Assembly (NCBI RefSeq): GCF_006381105.1
Contig: NZ_VDET01000037.1
Coordinates: 48,315 to 112,314 of the forward strand
Reading direction: 5' to 3'
DNA length: 64,000 nt
Origin: Flavicella sediminum
Lineage (GTDB): Bacteria > Bacteroidota > Bacteroidia > Flavobacteriales > Flavobacteriaceae
Part shown: positions 15,488-24,402 of the stretch, one piece after another
Layout: each line of letters opens with the position of its first letter
How positions within the stretch are numbered: the stretch's first letter is position 1
Notes under the pieces: model-generated
Told to the model about the DNA's origin: nothing
What the model saw: the letters and a program-made list of their open reading frames with translations, nothing else
Databases searched by the model: none
Program-made: the position numbers and the translations under genes

Positions 15488-17203
15488 ATGAACACCCATA
15501 TAACAGCTAGTTACGATGCAATTGTAGTCGGTACAGGTATTTCTGGAGGTTGGGCAGCCAAGGAACTTTGTGAGAACGGACTGAAAACTCTTGTTTTAGA
15601 AAGAGGAAGAGATGTAAAGCATATCCAAGATTATCCAACCATGCATCACGATCCTTGGGATTTTAAATTCCGTGGAAAAATGAAGGCCAAAACCTTTGAA
15701 AGAAAACCCGTACAAAAAAGATATGGAGGAGCAAAAAATGAAGCTTCTGCGCATTGGTTTGTCGACGATGTAGACAACCCATATACCGAAATAAAGAAAT
15801 TTAATTGGATCAGAGGTTACCATGTTGGTGGACGTTCTATAATGTGGGGACGGCAGTCGTATAGATTAGGCGACCTTGATTTTACGGCTAATAAATTAGA
15901 TGGCCATGGTGTAGATTGGCCAATTCGTTATAAAGACATCGCACCTTGGTATGACAAAGTAGAACAATATATCGGTGTATCTGGAGAGAATCATGGTTTA
16001 CCACAGCTGCCAGATGGAAAGCTTTCGGAACCAATGGAGTTAAACTGTGTAGAAAAAGAACTTCAAAAAAGTATCAAAAACAATTTTGATGACCGCTTAA
16101 TGATGCCTGGTCGTGCTGCACATATTACAGGAAACGCCTTACATGAAGGTCGCTCAAAATGTCAATATCGTAGTAGGTGCATTCGGGGTTGTCCGTTTGG
16201 TGGGTATTTTAGTAGCAATTCGTCTACCTTGCCTGCTGCTGAAAGAACTGGGAATATGACTTTAAGACCTAATTCTATCGCTTTTGAAATTGTGTATGAT
16301 GATCAGTTAAAAAAAGCAACAGGTGTGCGAGTTATAGATGCCATTACAAAAGAAAAATTATTTTTTAAAGCAGATATTATTTTCAGTTGTGCTTCCACAT
16401 TAGGTACAACAGGTTTGTTGCTGCAATCTAAGTCGAAACGTTTTCCTAATGGGTTGGGAAATGACAGTGGTGAATTAGGCCATAATTTAATGGATCATCA
16501 TTTTAAAGTAGGAGCAACAGCAACTTTTGATGGACATCAAGATAGTTATTATAAAGGAAAACGACCTGCTAGTTTTTACATTCCAAGATTTAGAAATGTA
16601 GATGAAAAATCGAAGCGAAAAGATTTTATTAGAGGTTATGGATATCAAGGTAGAGCAAGTAGAGGAGCAGATTGGAGAAGTGGAATTAAAGAATTGAGTT
16701 ATGGCTTGCAACTAAAAGAGGAAGGAGTGAAGCCAGGCGAGTGGTCTATTGGAATTACTGCTTTTGGAGAATGTTTACCTTATCATGAAAATAAAGTCAC
16801 TTTAAATGAAGAATTATTAGATGCTTGGGGATTGCCCACCTTAAATATTGATGCAGAATTCAAAGAAAATGAATTTAACATGCGGAAAGATATGAAAGAG
16901 CAAGCCGTAAAAATGTTGAAAACAGCAGGGTTTAAAAATGTAAAACCTAAAGATGAAGAACCAATTATAGGTTTTGCAATCCATGAAATGGGAACTGCCA
17001 GAATGGGTAGAGATCCAAAAACATCTGTTTTAAATAAACACAATCAACTACATAGTGTGCCAAATGTGTATGTTACAGATGGTGCTTGTATGACTTCCTC
17101 TGCATGTCAGAATCCGTCATTAACCTATATGGCTTTAACGGCCAGAGCTGCCAATCATGCAGTACAACAATTTAAAAAAAATAAAAAAGAAACATATGGA
17201 TAG
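15488..17203 (+). CDS. GMC family oxidoreductase 1 (FAD sugar dehydrogenase, FeS-motif type)
   Basis: A 571-residue flavoprotein. The FAD dinucleotide loop VVGTGISGGWAAKEL is at residues 13-27, a second FAD motif YHVGGRSIMWGRQSYR at 111-126, and the active site IHEMGTARMG (H499) and NPSLTYMAL (N542) at the end. C225-x5-C231-x3-C235 matches the [3Fe-4S] motif of the bacterial FAD glucose and glucoside-3-dehydrogenases. There is no signal peptide; in that family the catalytic subunit is exported with a Tat-bearing small subunit, which the next gene encodes with an 8-bp overlap. Probable reaction: oxidation of a sugar hydroxyl (C1 or C3), passing electrons to a cytochrome. The exact position is not readable. 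Confidence 0.87.
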   Translation: MNTHITASYDAIVVGTGISGGWAAKELCENGLKTLVLERGRDVKHIQDYPTMHHDPWDFKFRGKMKAKTFERKPVQKRYGGAKNEASAHWFVDDVDNPYTEIKKFNWIRGYHVGGRSIMWGRQSYRLGDLDFTANKLDGHGVDWPIRYKDIAPWYDKVEQYIGVSGENHGLPQLPDGKLSEPMELNCVEKELQKSIKNNFDDRLMMPGRAAHITGNALHEGRSKCQYRSRCIRGCPFGGYFSSNSSTLPAAERTGNMTLRPNSIAFEIVYDDQLKKATGVRVIDAITKEKLFFKADIIFSCASTLGTTGLLLQSKSKRFPNGLGNDSGELGHNLMDHHFKVGATATFDGHQDSYYKGKRPASFYIPRFRNVDEKSKRKDFIRGYGYQGRASRGADWRSGIKELSYGLQLKEEGVKPGEWSIGITAFGECLPYHENKVTLNEELLDAWGLPTLNIDAEFKENEFNMRKDMKEQAVKMLKTAGFKNVKPKDEEPIIGFAIHEMGTARMGRDPKTSVLNKHNQLHSVPNVYVTDGACMTSSACQNPSLTYMALTARAANHAVQQFKKNKKETYG

Positions 17204-17819
17204 AAGAGCCGCATTAAAAAATTTGACCATGGGTCTAGGATATACCATCGCTGCCCCAACTTTATTAAAAATGTTAGCTTCCTGTACTTCGGAAGTAAAA
17301 ACATGGACCCCTTTATTTTTAACCGAATTGGAACAGCATATGGTCATTCATTTGTGTGATTTGATTTTGCCTGCTTCTACAACACCAGGCGCTTTGGATG
17401 TAAATGTGCCTCAGTTTTTGGACATGATGTATAAAGAGATAGAAACCGAATCTAAACAAAAACTATTTAGAAGTGGAGCAGGAGTATTTGCTACAAAATT
17501 TCAAGAAAAAATAGGGAAAGAAGCGTTGGAAGGTAAGAAAGAAGATTATGAAGTTATGCTAGATACCTATTTGAATCTTTCAGAAGAAAAAACGGAAGAG
17601 GTATTAGCATTGCAAAAACAAAAAATAACAAAAGTGCCTAGAGAAAAAGCAGAAATTTATTCTTTGTATAAATTTTTATTAGCGACACGCGAATATACGC
17701 TGTATGGCTATTTTACTTCAGAAAAAGTAGGAGAAGAAGTTTTAAGTTACGATCCAATTCCGGGTGTATATCAAGGCTGTATTCCTTTGGAAGATGTGGG
17801 TAACGCTTGGTCATTATAA
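17196..17819 (+). CDS. Gluconate 2-dehydrogenase subunit 3 family protein (Tat-bearing small subunit)
   Basis: A 207-residue small subunit starting at ATG 17196, chosen over a codon 39 bases upstream because it begins the Tat signal MDRRAALKNLTMGLG. The hydrophobic segment ends in a lipobox-like MLASC. The mature part contains LCDLILPASTTPGALDVNVPQFLDMM, the hallmark of the family, with the conserved Pro and Asp. Such subunits carry the GMC flavoprotein across the membrane. It overlaps GMC 1 by 8 bp and lies 13 bp before GMC 2. It is the only small subunit in the window although three large subunits are present. Confidence 0.88.
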   Translation: MDRRAALKNLTMGLGYTIAAPTLLKMLASCTSEVKTWTPLFLTELEQHMVIHLCDLILPASTTPGALDVNVPQFLDMMYKEIETESKQKLFRSGAGVFATKFQEKIGKEALEGKKEDYEVMLDTYLNLSEEKTEEVLALQKQKITKVPREKAEIYSLYKFLLATREYTLYGYFTSEKVGEEVLSYDPIPGVYQGCIPLEDVGNAWSL

Positions 17820-17832
17820 TTTTTTATAGCAA

Positions 17833-19536
17833 ATGAAGGAAATAGAAACAACATTTGATGCCATTGTTATCGGAACGGGAATTTCTGGTGGCTGGGCAGC
17901 AAAAGAATTATGTGAAAAGGGCTTGAAAACTCTTGTTTTAGAAAGAGGAAGAAATGTGCGACATATAAAGGATTATCCAACCATGCACAAAGATCCTTGG
18001 GATTTTAAGCACAGGGGAAAACAAAATAAAAAAGAACTTTTCAATCAACAAAAACAAGGACGTTTGTGGGGAGGCTATCCTACCAGTAACAAAGTAAAAC
18101 ATTGGTTTGTTGATGATTTAAAACATGCTTATACCGAAACAAAACGTTTTGATTGGATTCGTGGTTACCATGTGGGGGGGCGTTCTATAATGTGGGGAAA
18201 ACAAACCTATCGTTGGAGTGAAATGGATTTTGAAGCCAACAAAAAAGACGGACATGGAGTTGATTGGCCAATTCGTTATAATGATTTGGCACCTTGGTAC
18301 GATAAGGTGGAAGAATTCATAGGCGTTTCAGGTCAAAATTTAGGCTTACCGCAATTACCCGATGGGAAATTTTCTCCTCCCATGGAATTGAATTGTGTAG
18401 AAAAAGATTTGCAAAAAAAGATCAAGGATAATTTTCAAGATAGATTATTAACTATTGGTAGAGTGGCACACCTTACTGGGAATGCCATGCATGAAGGTCG
18501 ATCTAATTGTCAGTTTAGAAATAGATGCGATCGTGGATGTCCTTTTGGAGGTTATTTTAGTAGTAATTCTTCTACCTTACCCGCAGCCAAGCGAACTGGA
18601 AATATGACTTTGCGACCGAATTCTATCGCTTATGAAATTGTTTATGACGCGCAGAGTGGTTTGGCAGCTGGTGTTAAAATAATAGACACTTTAACCAAAG
18701 AAAAACTGTTTTTTAAAGCAAAAATTATATTTAATTGTGCTTCCGCTATTGCTTCTGCAGCAATTATGTTGCAATCAAAATCAGAACGTTTTCCAAATGG
18801 ATTGGGGAATGATAGTGGAGAATTAGGACATAATGTGATGGACCATCATTATGAGGTTGGTGCGCAAGCCGTAGTAAGTGATTTTAGTGATTCTTATTAC
18901 AAAGGAAGAAGACCCAACGGATTTTATATTCCTCGTTTTGTAAACATCGATTCAAAATCGGAAAAGAAAGATTTTATTCGGGGTTATGGCTACCAAGGAG
19001 GGGCAAGCAGAACCAATTGGAAACGAGCCGTATCTGAATTGAGTTATGGAAAAAATTTAAAAGAAGATTTATTAAAACCAGGTTCTTGGAGTGTAGGTAT
19101 GGGGGCTTTTGGTGAATGCTTGCCGTATCATGAAAATAAAATTTCGCTGAATTACAATCAATTGGATGAATGGGGTTTGCCTACCATCGATTTTGACGTA
19201 GAGTTTAAAGAAAATGAACACAAGATGCGAAAAGATATGGAAGAACAAGCAGTGAAAATGCTGAAGGCAGCCGGCTATGAAAAGGTCTTTGGTTACAATA
19301 GGCAAGCGGTTCCTGGCAGAGGTATTCATGAAATGGGGACAGCTCGTATGGGAAAAAATCCTAAAACTTCGGTATTAAACAAACACAACCAAGTGCATGA
19401 GGTACCCAATGTATATGTAACAGATGGAGCTTGTATGACTTCTTCAGCTTGTCAAAACCCGTCTTTAACGTATATGGCTTTAACCGCAAGGGCAGTTGAT
19501 CATGCCGTAAAAGAATTCAAACAAAAAATGAGTTAA
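17833..19536 (+). CDS. GMC family oxidoreductase 2
   Basis: A 567-residue paralogue of the neighbouring GMC proteins. It has VIGTGISGGWAAKEL near residue 12, YHVGGRSIMWGKQTYR near 112, C226-x5-C232-x3-C236 (iron-sulfur motif), and the end motifs GIHEMGTARMG and NPSLTYMAL with the catalytic His and Asn. All catalytic features are intact, so it is not a decaying copy. The stretch around residues 62-90 (QNKKELFNQQKQGRLWGG) differs most from its paralogues and may shape the substrate pocket. It depends on another gene's Tat signal for export if it acts in the periplasm. Confidence 0.86.
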   Translation: MKEIETTFDAIVIGTGISGGWAAKELCEKGLKTLVLERGRNVRHIKDYPTMHKDPWDFKHRGKQNKKELFNQQKQGRLWGGYPTSNKVKHWFVDDLKHAYTETKRFDWIRGYHVGGRSIMWGKQTYRWSEMDFEANKKDGHGVDWPIRYNDLAPWYDKVEEFIGVSGQNLGLPQLPDGKFSPPMELNCVEKDLQKKIKDNFQDRLLTIGRVAHLTGNAMHEGRSNCQFRNRCDRGCPFGGYFSSNSSTLPAAKRTGNMTLRPNSIAYEIVYDAQSGLAAGVKIIDTLTKEKLFFKAKIIFNCASAIASAAIMLQSKSERFPNGLGNDSGELGHNVMDHHYEVGAQAVVSDFSDSYYKGRRPNGFYIPRFVNIDSKSEKKDFIRGYGYQGGASRTNWKRAVSELSYGKNLKEDLLKPGSWSVGMGAFGECLPYHENKISLNYNQLDEWGLPTIDFDVEFKENEHKMRKDMEEQAVKMLKAAGYEKVFGYNRQAVPGRGIHEMGTARMGKNPKTSVLNKHNQVHEVPNVYVTDGACMTSSACQNPSLTYMALTARAVDHAVKEFKQKMS

Positions 19537-19563
19537 TTTTTAAATTAAAAACAAATAGAATTA

Positions 19564-21267
19564 ATGAATACGACAATCCCAAAAAAATACGATGCTATTG
19601 TTATTGGTACAGGAATTTCAGGAGGATGGGCTGCTAAAGAACTTTGTGAAAACGGTTTAAAAACACTCGTTTTAGAACGAGGGAAAATGGTGAAACATAT
19701 TGAAGATTATCCTACGATGCATAAGGATCCTTGGGATTTTAAACATCGCGAAAATAAATTCAAAAAAGATTTAGAGCGAAAATACAAACAAGCCAGAACT
19801 GGATACGTTATGAAACCTTCAACCAGTCATTGGTTTGTAGATGATTATAAGCATCCGTATAAAGAAACGAAACGCTTTGACTGGATTCGTGGATACCATG
19901 TGGGTGGACGTTCCATTATGTGGGGAAGGCAATCGTATCGTTTGAGTGATTTAGATTTTACGGCAAACAAAAAGGATGGACACGGCGTAGATTGGCCAAT
20001 TCGATACAAAGACATTGCCCCTTGGTATGATAAAGTTGAAGAATACATCGGTGTGTCGGGAAATAAGGACGGCCTAGCACATTTACCTGATGGAAAATTT
20101 TCACCACCTATGGAATTGAATTGTGTAGAAAAAGAATTGAAAAATAAGATTTCAGAGAATTTCAAAGATCGAGTTTTGATCAATGGTCGGACGGCACATA
20201 AAACAGGAAATGCGGTTCATGAAGGGCGTTCTAATTGTCAGTTTCGAAATAGATGTATGAGAGGGTGTCCGTTTGGAGGATATTTTAGTAGCAATTCTTC
20301 CACATTACCTGCGGCAGAAAGAACAGGGAATATGACCTTAAGACCTCATTCTATAGCGTATGAAATTGTGTACGATGAAAAATTAAAAAAAGCAATAGGA
20401 GTTAAAATTATTGATGCGGTAACCAAAGAAAAGCATTTTTACGAAGCAGAAATTATTTTTTCTTGTGCTTCAGCAATGGCTTCTGCCAGTATTTTATTGC
20501 AATCAAAATCAAAACGTTTTCCAAATGGTTTAGGAAATGATAGTGGAGAATTGGGGCACAATATTATGGACCACCATTTAGGAGTTGGTGCTTCTGCTGT
20601 TGTAGATGGTTTTAAAGATTCTTATTTTAAAGGAAGAAGACCAAGTGGGTTTTACGTTCCTAGGTTTAGTAATATTGATGAAAATTCAGAAGAAAAAGAA
20701 TATCTAAGAGGGTTTGGTTTTCAAGGAAGTGCTTCAAGAAAAAATTGGAAACGTGGAATTGCAGAATTGAGCTATGGAAAAGATTTAAAAGATGAACTTT
20801 TAAAACCTGGAACTTGGACTGTTGGAATGGGAGGCTTTGGAGAATGTTTGCCTTACCATGAAAATAAAGTGACCTTAAATTATGACGAGTTGGATGAATG
20901 GGGATTGCCTACTTTGGTTTTTGATGTAGAATTCAAAGAAAACGAAGAAATAATGCGGGAGGATATGAAGAATCAAGCTGTGGAAATGTTGAAGGCAGCC
21001 GGTTTTAGTAATGTTCACGGATTTAAATCAACTTCGGTTCCAGGGAAAGGAATTCATGAAATGGGGACCGCTAGAATGGGACGAGATCCGAAAACCTCTG
21101 TGTTAAATAAATTCAATCAGATACATGCAGTACCTAATGTGTATGTAACCGATGGAGCATGCATGACTTCCTCAGGTTGTCAGAACCCTTCTTTAACCTA
21201 TATGGCGTTAACGGCAAGAGCTGCAAATCATGCCGCAGAACAGTTTAAAAAGAAACAAAAAAAATAA
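19564..21267 (+). CDS. GMC family oxidoreductase 3
   Basis: The third tandem GMC paralogue, 567 residues. FAD motif VIGTGISGGWAAKEL, C-x5-C-x3-C in CQFRNRCMRGC, and end motifs GIHEMGTARMG and NPSLTYMAL are present. The Asn motif is preceded by SSGCQ where the other two have SSACQ. It is 27 bp after GMC 2 and 5 bp before the DUF1080 gene, so it belongs to the same operon. The three genes probably arose by tandem duplication and diverged for different glycosides. No cytochrome c partner is encoded nearby, so electrons must leave through a component encoded elsewhere. Confidence 0.86.
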   Translation: MNTTIPKKYDAIVIGTGISGGWAAKELCENGLKTLVLERGKMVKHIEDYPTMHKDPWDFKHRENKFKKDLERKYKQARTGYVMKPSTSHWFVDDYKHPYKETKRFDWIRGYHVGGRSIMWGRQSYRLSDLDFTANKKDGHGVDWPIRYKDIAPWYDKVEEYIGVSGNKDGLAHLPDGKFSPPMELNCVEKELKNKISENFKDRVLINGRTAHKTGNAVHEGRSNCQFRNRCMRGCPFGGYFSSNSSTLPAAERTGNMTLRPHSIAYEIVYDEKLKKAIGVKIIDAVTKEKHFYEAEIIFSCASAMASASILLQSKSKRFPNGLGNDSGELGHNIMDHHLGVGASAVVDGFKDSYFKGRRPSGFYVPRFSNIDENSEEKEYLRGFGFQGSASRKNWKRGIAELSYGKDLKDELLKPGTWTVGMGGFGECLPYHENKVTLNYDELDEWGLPTLVFDVEFKENEEIMREDMKNQAVEMLKAAGFSNVHGFKSTSVPGKGIHEMGTARMGRDPKTSVLNKFNQIHAVPNVYVTDGACMTSSGCQNPSLTYMALTARAANHAAEQFKKKQKK

Positions 21268-21272
21268 AATAG

Positions 21273-22052
21273 ATGAGAAAGTATCTACTATTGGTAAGTG
21301 TGGTGAGTTTATTGTTTTCCTGTAAATCAATAAAAACGAACAAAACAGGTGAGCCTTGGGTAAATTTATTAGAAGGCAATTCTTTAAAAAATTGGACAGT
21401 TAAAATTCGGAACCATAAAGCGGGTGAGAATTACAAAAATACCTTCCGTGTTAAAGATGGCGTTTTGGCTGTAAATTATGGAGAATATGAAAAATTTGAT
21501 GATTCCTTTGGGCATATCTTTTACAATAAAGAATATTCCAATTATAAGTTTCGAATGGATTATCGGTTTATTGGAGATCAAATAGAAGGCGGTGCTGCTT
21601 GGGCTTTGCGTAATAGTGGAATAATGATCCATTGTGAAGCGCCAGAAAATATGGGGTTGCAACAAAAATTTCCGGTATCTATTGAGGTTCAATTGTTAGG
21701 AGGAAATGGAACGGATGAACGACCTACAGCCAATGTATGTACGCCAGGAACACATGTTGATATTGATGGAAAACAAGATAAAACACATTGTATTACTTCT
21801 TCTTCAGAAACTTTTCATGGGGAGCAATGGGTACATATAGAAATTGAGGTAAGAAATAGTGAAATTGTTTCGCATAAAATAAATGGGAAAGAAGTATTGA
21901 GCTATACAAATACCGTTTTAGGTGGCGCCGTTGATGCGAATAAAACCTATTGGAAAAATAAAGAAGGGGAATTATTGAAAAAAGGGTATATTTCATTGCA
22001 AAGTGAGAGTCACCCAATAGAGTTTAAAAATATTCAAATTTTAGAATTATAA
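21273..22052 (+). CDS. DUF1080 lipoprotein (3-keto-disaccharide hydrolase domain)
   Basis: A 259-residue lipoprotein with signal peptide and lipobox LLFSC (Cys17). The mature protein is a jelly-roll domain of the DUF1080 / 3-keto-disaccharide hydrolase type (PF06439): WVNLLEGNSLKNWTVK at the start, FRMDYRFIGD, NSGIMIHCEAPE, VEVQLLGG-like SIEVQLLGG, and a final GYISLQSESHPIEFKNI. Members of this family cleave glycosides that carry a C3 keto group. It lies 5 bp after the third GMC gene, which could supply that keto group, so the two steps probably act in sequence outside the cytoplasm. Domain is certain; activity is inferred. Confidence 0.88.
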   Translation: MRKYLLLVSVVSLLFSCKSIKTNKTGEPWVNLLEGNSLKNWTVKIRNHKAGENYKNTFRVKDGVLAVNYGEYEKFDDSFGHIFYNKEYSNYKFRMDYRFIGDQIEGGAAWALRNSGIMIHCEAPENMGLQQKFPVSIEVQLLGGNGTDERPTANVCTPGTHVDIDGKQDKTHCITSSSETFHGEQWVHIEIEVRNSEIVSHKINGKEVLSYTNTVLGGAVDANKTYWKNKEGELLKKGYISLQSESHPIEFKNIQILEL

Positions 22053-22063
22053 GTCTTTACAGT

Positions 22064-22768
22064 ATGAGAAAAAATGTATTTAGTTGTTTGATGGTCCTGT
22101 TGTTTATAGGAAATGTGTTTGCACAAGACCGAGTTCTTGTCTTTTCAAAAACGGCCGGTTATCGTCATAAATCTATAGAAGTTGGAATAAAAAGTATTCA
22201 GAAATTAGGAAAGGAACATAATTTTATAGTGGATGCAACTGAGGATGCTGAGGTAATGATTAAGAAAATTAAGAAATACGACGCTGTTATTTTTTTAAAC
22301 ACGACAGGTGATATATTAAATGAAAAACAGCAGAAAAAATTTGAGAAATATATTGAAAAAGGTGGTGGGTTTGTAGGGGTACATGCGGCTGCAGATACAG
22401 AATACGAATGGCCTTGGTATGGCAATATGTTAGGCGCTTATTTTTTAAGCCACCCACAGCAGCAAGACGCATTGATGCATATTGAAAACCATGAACATGA
22501 AGCGACATCATTTTTAGACGCAACATGGACTAAATTTGACGAATGGTACAATTATAAAGATATCAGTCCGAAAATAAATGTATTGATGAAATTGGACGAG
22601 ACGTCGTACAAGAGAGGAAAGAATGGAGACAATCACCCAATTTGTTGGATTCAAGATATTAAAAAAGGAAAAATGTTTTATACAGGTCTTGGTCACACGG
22701 ATAAATCGTACCAAGATGAGAAATTTTTAAAACATCTTTTAGGAGGAATTCAATCTGTGATGAAATAA
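22064..22768 (+). CDS. ThuA domain-containing secreted protein
   Basis: A 234-residue exported protein: signal peptide with a cut after VFAQ, then a class-I-glutamine-amidotransferase-like fold of the ThuA family (VLVFSKTAGYRHKSI, AVIFLNTTGDILN, GGGFVGVHAAADTEYEWPW, GLGHTDKSY). ThuA was named for trehalose utilisation in Sinorhizobium, where it acts on 3-keto-disaccharides together with ThuB. Here it closes the GMC/DUF1080 operon, 11 bp after the DUF1080 stop. The domain recurs in Bacteroidota beside GMC and DUF1080 genes. Which step it performs is unproven. Confidence 0.87.
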   Translation: MRKNVFSCLMVLLFIGNVFAQDRVLVFSKTAGYRHKSIEVGIKSIQKLGKEHNFIVDATEDAEVMIKKIKKYDAVIFLNTTGDILNEKQQKKFEKYIEKGGGFVGVHAAADTEYEWPWYGNMLGAYFLSHPQQQDALMHIENHEHEATSFLDATWTKFDEWYNYKDISPKINVLMKLDETSYKRGKNGDNHPICWIQDIKKGKMFYTGLGHTDKSYQDEKFLKHLLGGIQSVMK

Positions 22769-22838
22769 AAAGAAAATTAGGCTATTGTTAAACTTAAATT
22801 AAAAAATATTATATAGGTATGAAACTGAATAAAAACTG

Positions 22839-22846
22839 TATATTTG
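22839..22846 (+). promoter_or_regulatory. -7 promoter box for guaB
   Basis: TATATTTG followed by C matches the Bacteroidota TAnnTTTG box. It stands 29 bases before the chosen guaB start (22876), giving a leader of roughly 20-25 bases. No -33 TTG is seen at the usual spacing. Confidence 0.6.
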
Positions 22847-22875
22847 CACGCAATTAAATGCTAAATTTATTGCAC

Positions 22876-24339
22876 ATGGCTTCAACAAAAATATTACAAG
22901 AAGGATTAACTTACGATGATGTCCTTTTAGTTCCAGCTTATTCAGAGGTACTTCCAAATACAGTTTCTATAAAATCAAAATTTTCAAAGAATATTCCTTT
23001 GAATACTCCTATTATTTCGGCAGCTATGGATACAGTTACCGAATCGAGAATGGCGGTATCAATGGCTAGAGAAGGAGGTATTGGTGTGATTCATAAAAAC
23101 ATGACAATTGCTGAGCAAGCTTTACAAGTTAAAAAAGTAAAGCGTTCTGAAGCAGGAATGATTTTAGAGCCCGTGACCATTTCTTCAGGACAAACGGTAT
23201 TGGATGCCAAATTATTGATGCAAGAACATAAAATTGGTGGAATTCCTGTTGTGGATGAAAACTTTGTTTTAGAAGGAATTGTAACCAATAGAGATTTGCG
23301 TTTTGAAAAAAACAATGAGCGTTTAATTAGTGCAGTAATGACTTCTGATGGATTGGTAACAGTCGCAGAAGGAACTTCATTAAAAGATGCAGAATCTATT
23401 TTACAAGAAAATAAAGTTGAAAAATTACCGATTGTAAACGACCAAAATAAATTGGTTGGTTTGATAACTTTTAGAGATATTGTAAAAGTTCGAGAAAATC
23501 CAGAAGCTAATAAAGATGAATTTGGACGTTTACGTGTAGCTGCTGCTATTGGTGTTACAGAAGATTGCTTGGAAAGAGTTGCTGCTTTGGTAAAAGAAGG
23601 CGTAGATGCAGTTGTTTTAGATTCAGCACATGGACACTCGGTAAATATTTTAAATAAATTAAAAGAAGTAAAAGCAGCTTATCCTAATTTGGATGTCGTT
23701 GCTGGAAATATTGTAACAGCACATGCGGCCTTAGATTTGGTTGCTGCTGGAGCAGATGCAGTGAAAGTAGGTATTGGACCAGGTTCAATTTGTACAACAC
23801 GTGTGGTTGCCGGAGTTGGTTACCCACAATTGTCTGCGGTAATGCAAGTCGCTGAAGCGTTAGAAGGAACAGGAGTTCCTGTAATTGCAGATGGAGGTTT
23901 AAGATATACAGGAGATATTCCAAAAGCAATTGCTGCGGGAGCGGACTCTGTTATGTTAGGTTCTTTATTGGCAGGTACTAAAGAAGCGCCAGGAGAAGTT
24001 ATTTTATTTAACGGACGTCGTTTTAAATCTTATAGAGGAATGGGCTCTGTAGAAGCTATGCAACAAGGATCTAAAGATCGTTACTTCCAAGCTTCTGAAG
24101 GAAATACTCGAAAGTTAGTTCCGGAAGGAATTGAAGGACGTGTACCTTACAAAGGAGAGTTGTATGAAACGATGCATCAATTTATTGGTGGTTTAAGAGC
24201 AGGTATGGGTTATTGTGGTGCCAAAGATGTGGAAACGCAAAAAACAGCGCAATTCGTTAAAATTACATCTTCAGGGATTAAAGAAAGTCACCCGCATGAT
24301 GTAACCATTACAAAAGAAGCGCCTAATTATTCTAGTTAG
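22876..24339 (+). CDS. guaB: Inosine-5'-monophosphate dehydrogenase
   Basis: A 487-residue enzyme oxidising IMP to XMP with NAD, the rate-limiting step of guanine nucleotide synthesis, in the cytoplasm. The TIM barrel is interrupted by two CBS domains (about residues 95-205), as in most bacterial IMPDHs. The catalytic loop GPGSICTTR (Cys thioimidate), the [11 protein letters not shown] phosphate site and the flap RGMGSVEAM are intact. I chose ATG 22876 ([10 protein letters not shown]) over ATG 22858, since the -7 box at 22839 would leave almost no leader for the upstream start. It is followed by a strong terminator shared with uvrA. Confidence 0.96.
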   Translation: MASTKILQEGLTYDDVLLVPAYSEVLPNTVSIKSKFSKNIPLNTPIISAAMDTVTESRMAVSMAREGGIGVIHKNMTIAEQALQVKKVKRSEAGMILEPVTISSGQTVLDAKLLMQEHKIGGIPVVDENFVLEGIVTNRDLRFEKNNERLISAVMTSDGLVTVAEGTSLKDAESILQENKVEKLPIVNDQNKLVGLITFRDIVKVRENPEANKDEFGRLRVAAAIGVTEDCLERVAALVKEGVDAVVLDSAHGHSVNILNKLKEVKAAYPNLDVVAGNIVTAHAALDLVAAGADAVKVGIGPGSICTTRVVAGVGYPQLSAVMQVAEALEGTGVPVIADGGLRYTGDIPKAIAAGADSVMLGSLLAGTKEAPGEVILFNGRRFKSYRGMGSVEAMQQGSKDRYFQASEGNTRKLVPEGIEGRVPYKGELYETMHQFIGGLRAGMGYCGAKDVETQKTAQFVKITSSGIKESHPHDVTITKEAPNYSS

Positions 24340-24367
24340 TAATCTTTTAGGAATAGTAATAAAATCA

Positions 24368-24402
24368 AAAATCCCTCTTAATTTTTAAGAGGGATTTTTT
24401 TA
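24368..24402. terminator. Bidirectional terminator between guaB and uvrA
   Basis: AATCCCTCTTA and TAAGAGGGATT form a perfect stem around ATTTT, with T7 on the plus side and A-rich DNA on the other. It lies between two convergent genes and reaches the uvrA stop. Confidence 0.88.

Noticed and set aside
15488..21267. Three similar GMC genes as a possible recombination repeat
   Set aside because: They are diverged paralogues with intact frames and no long identical blocks that I can see; ordinary tandem duplication explains them.
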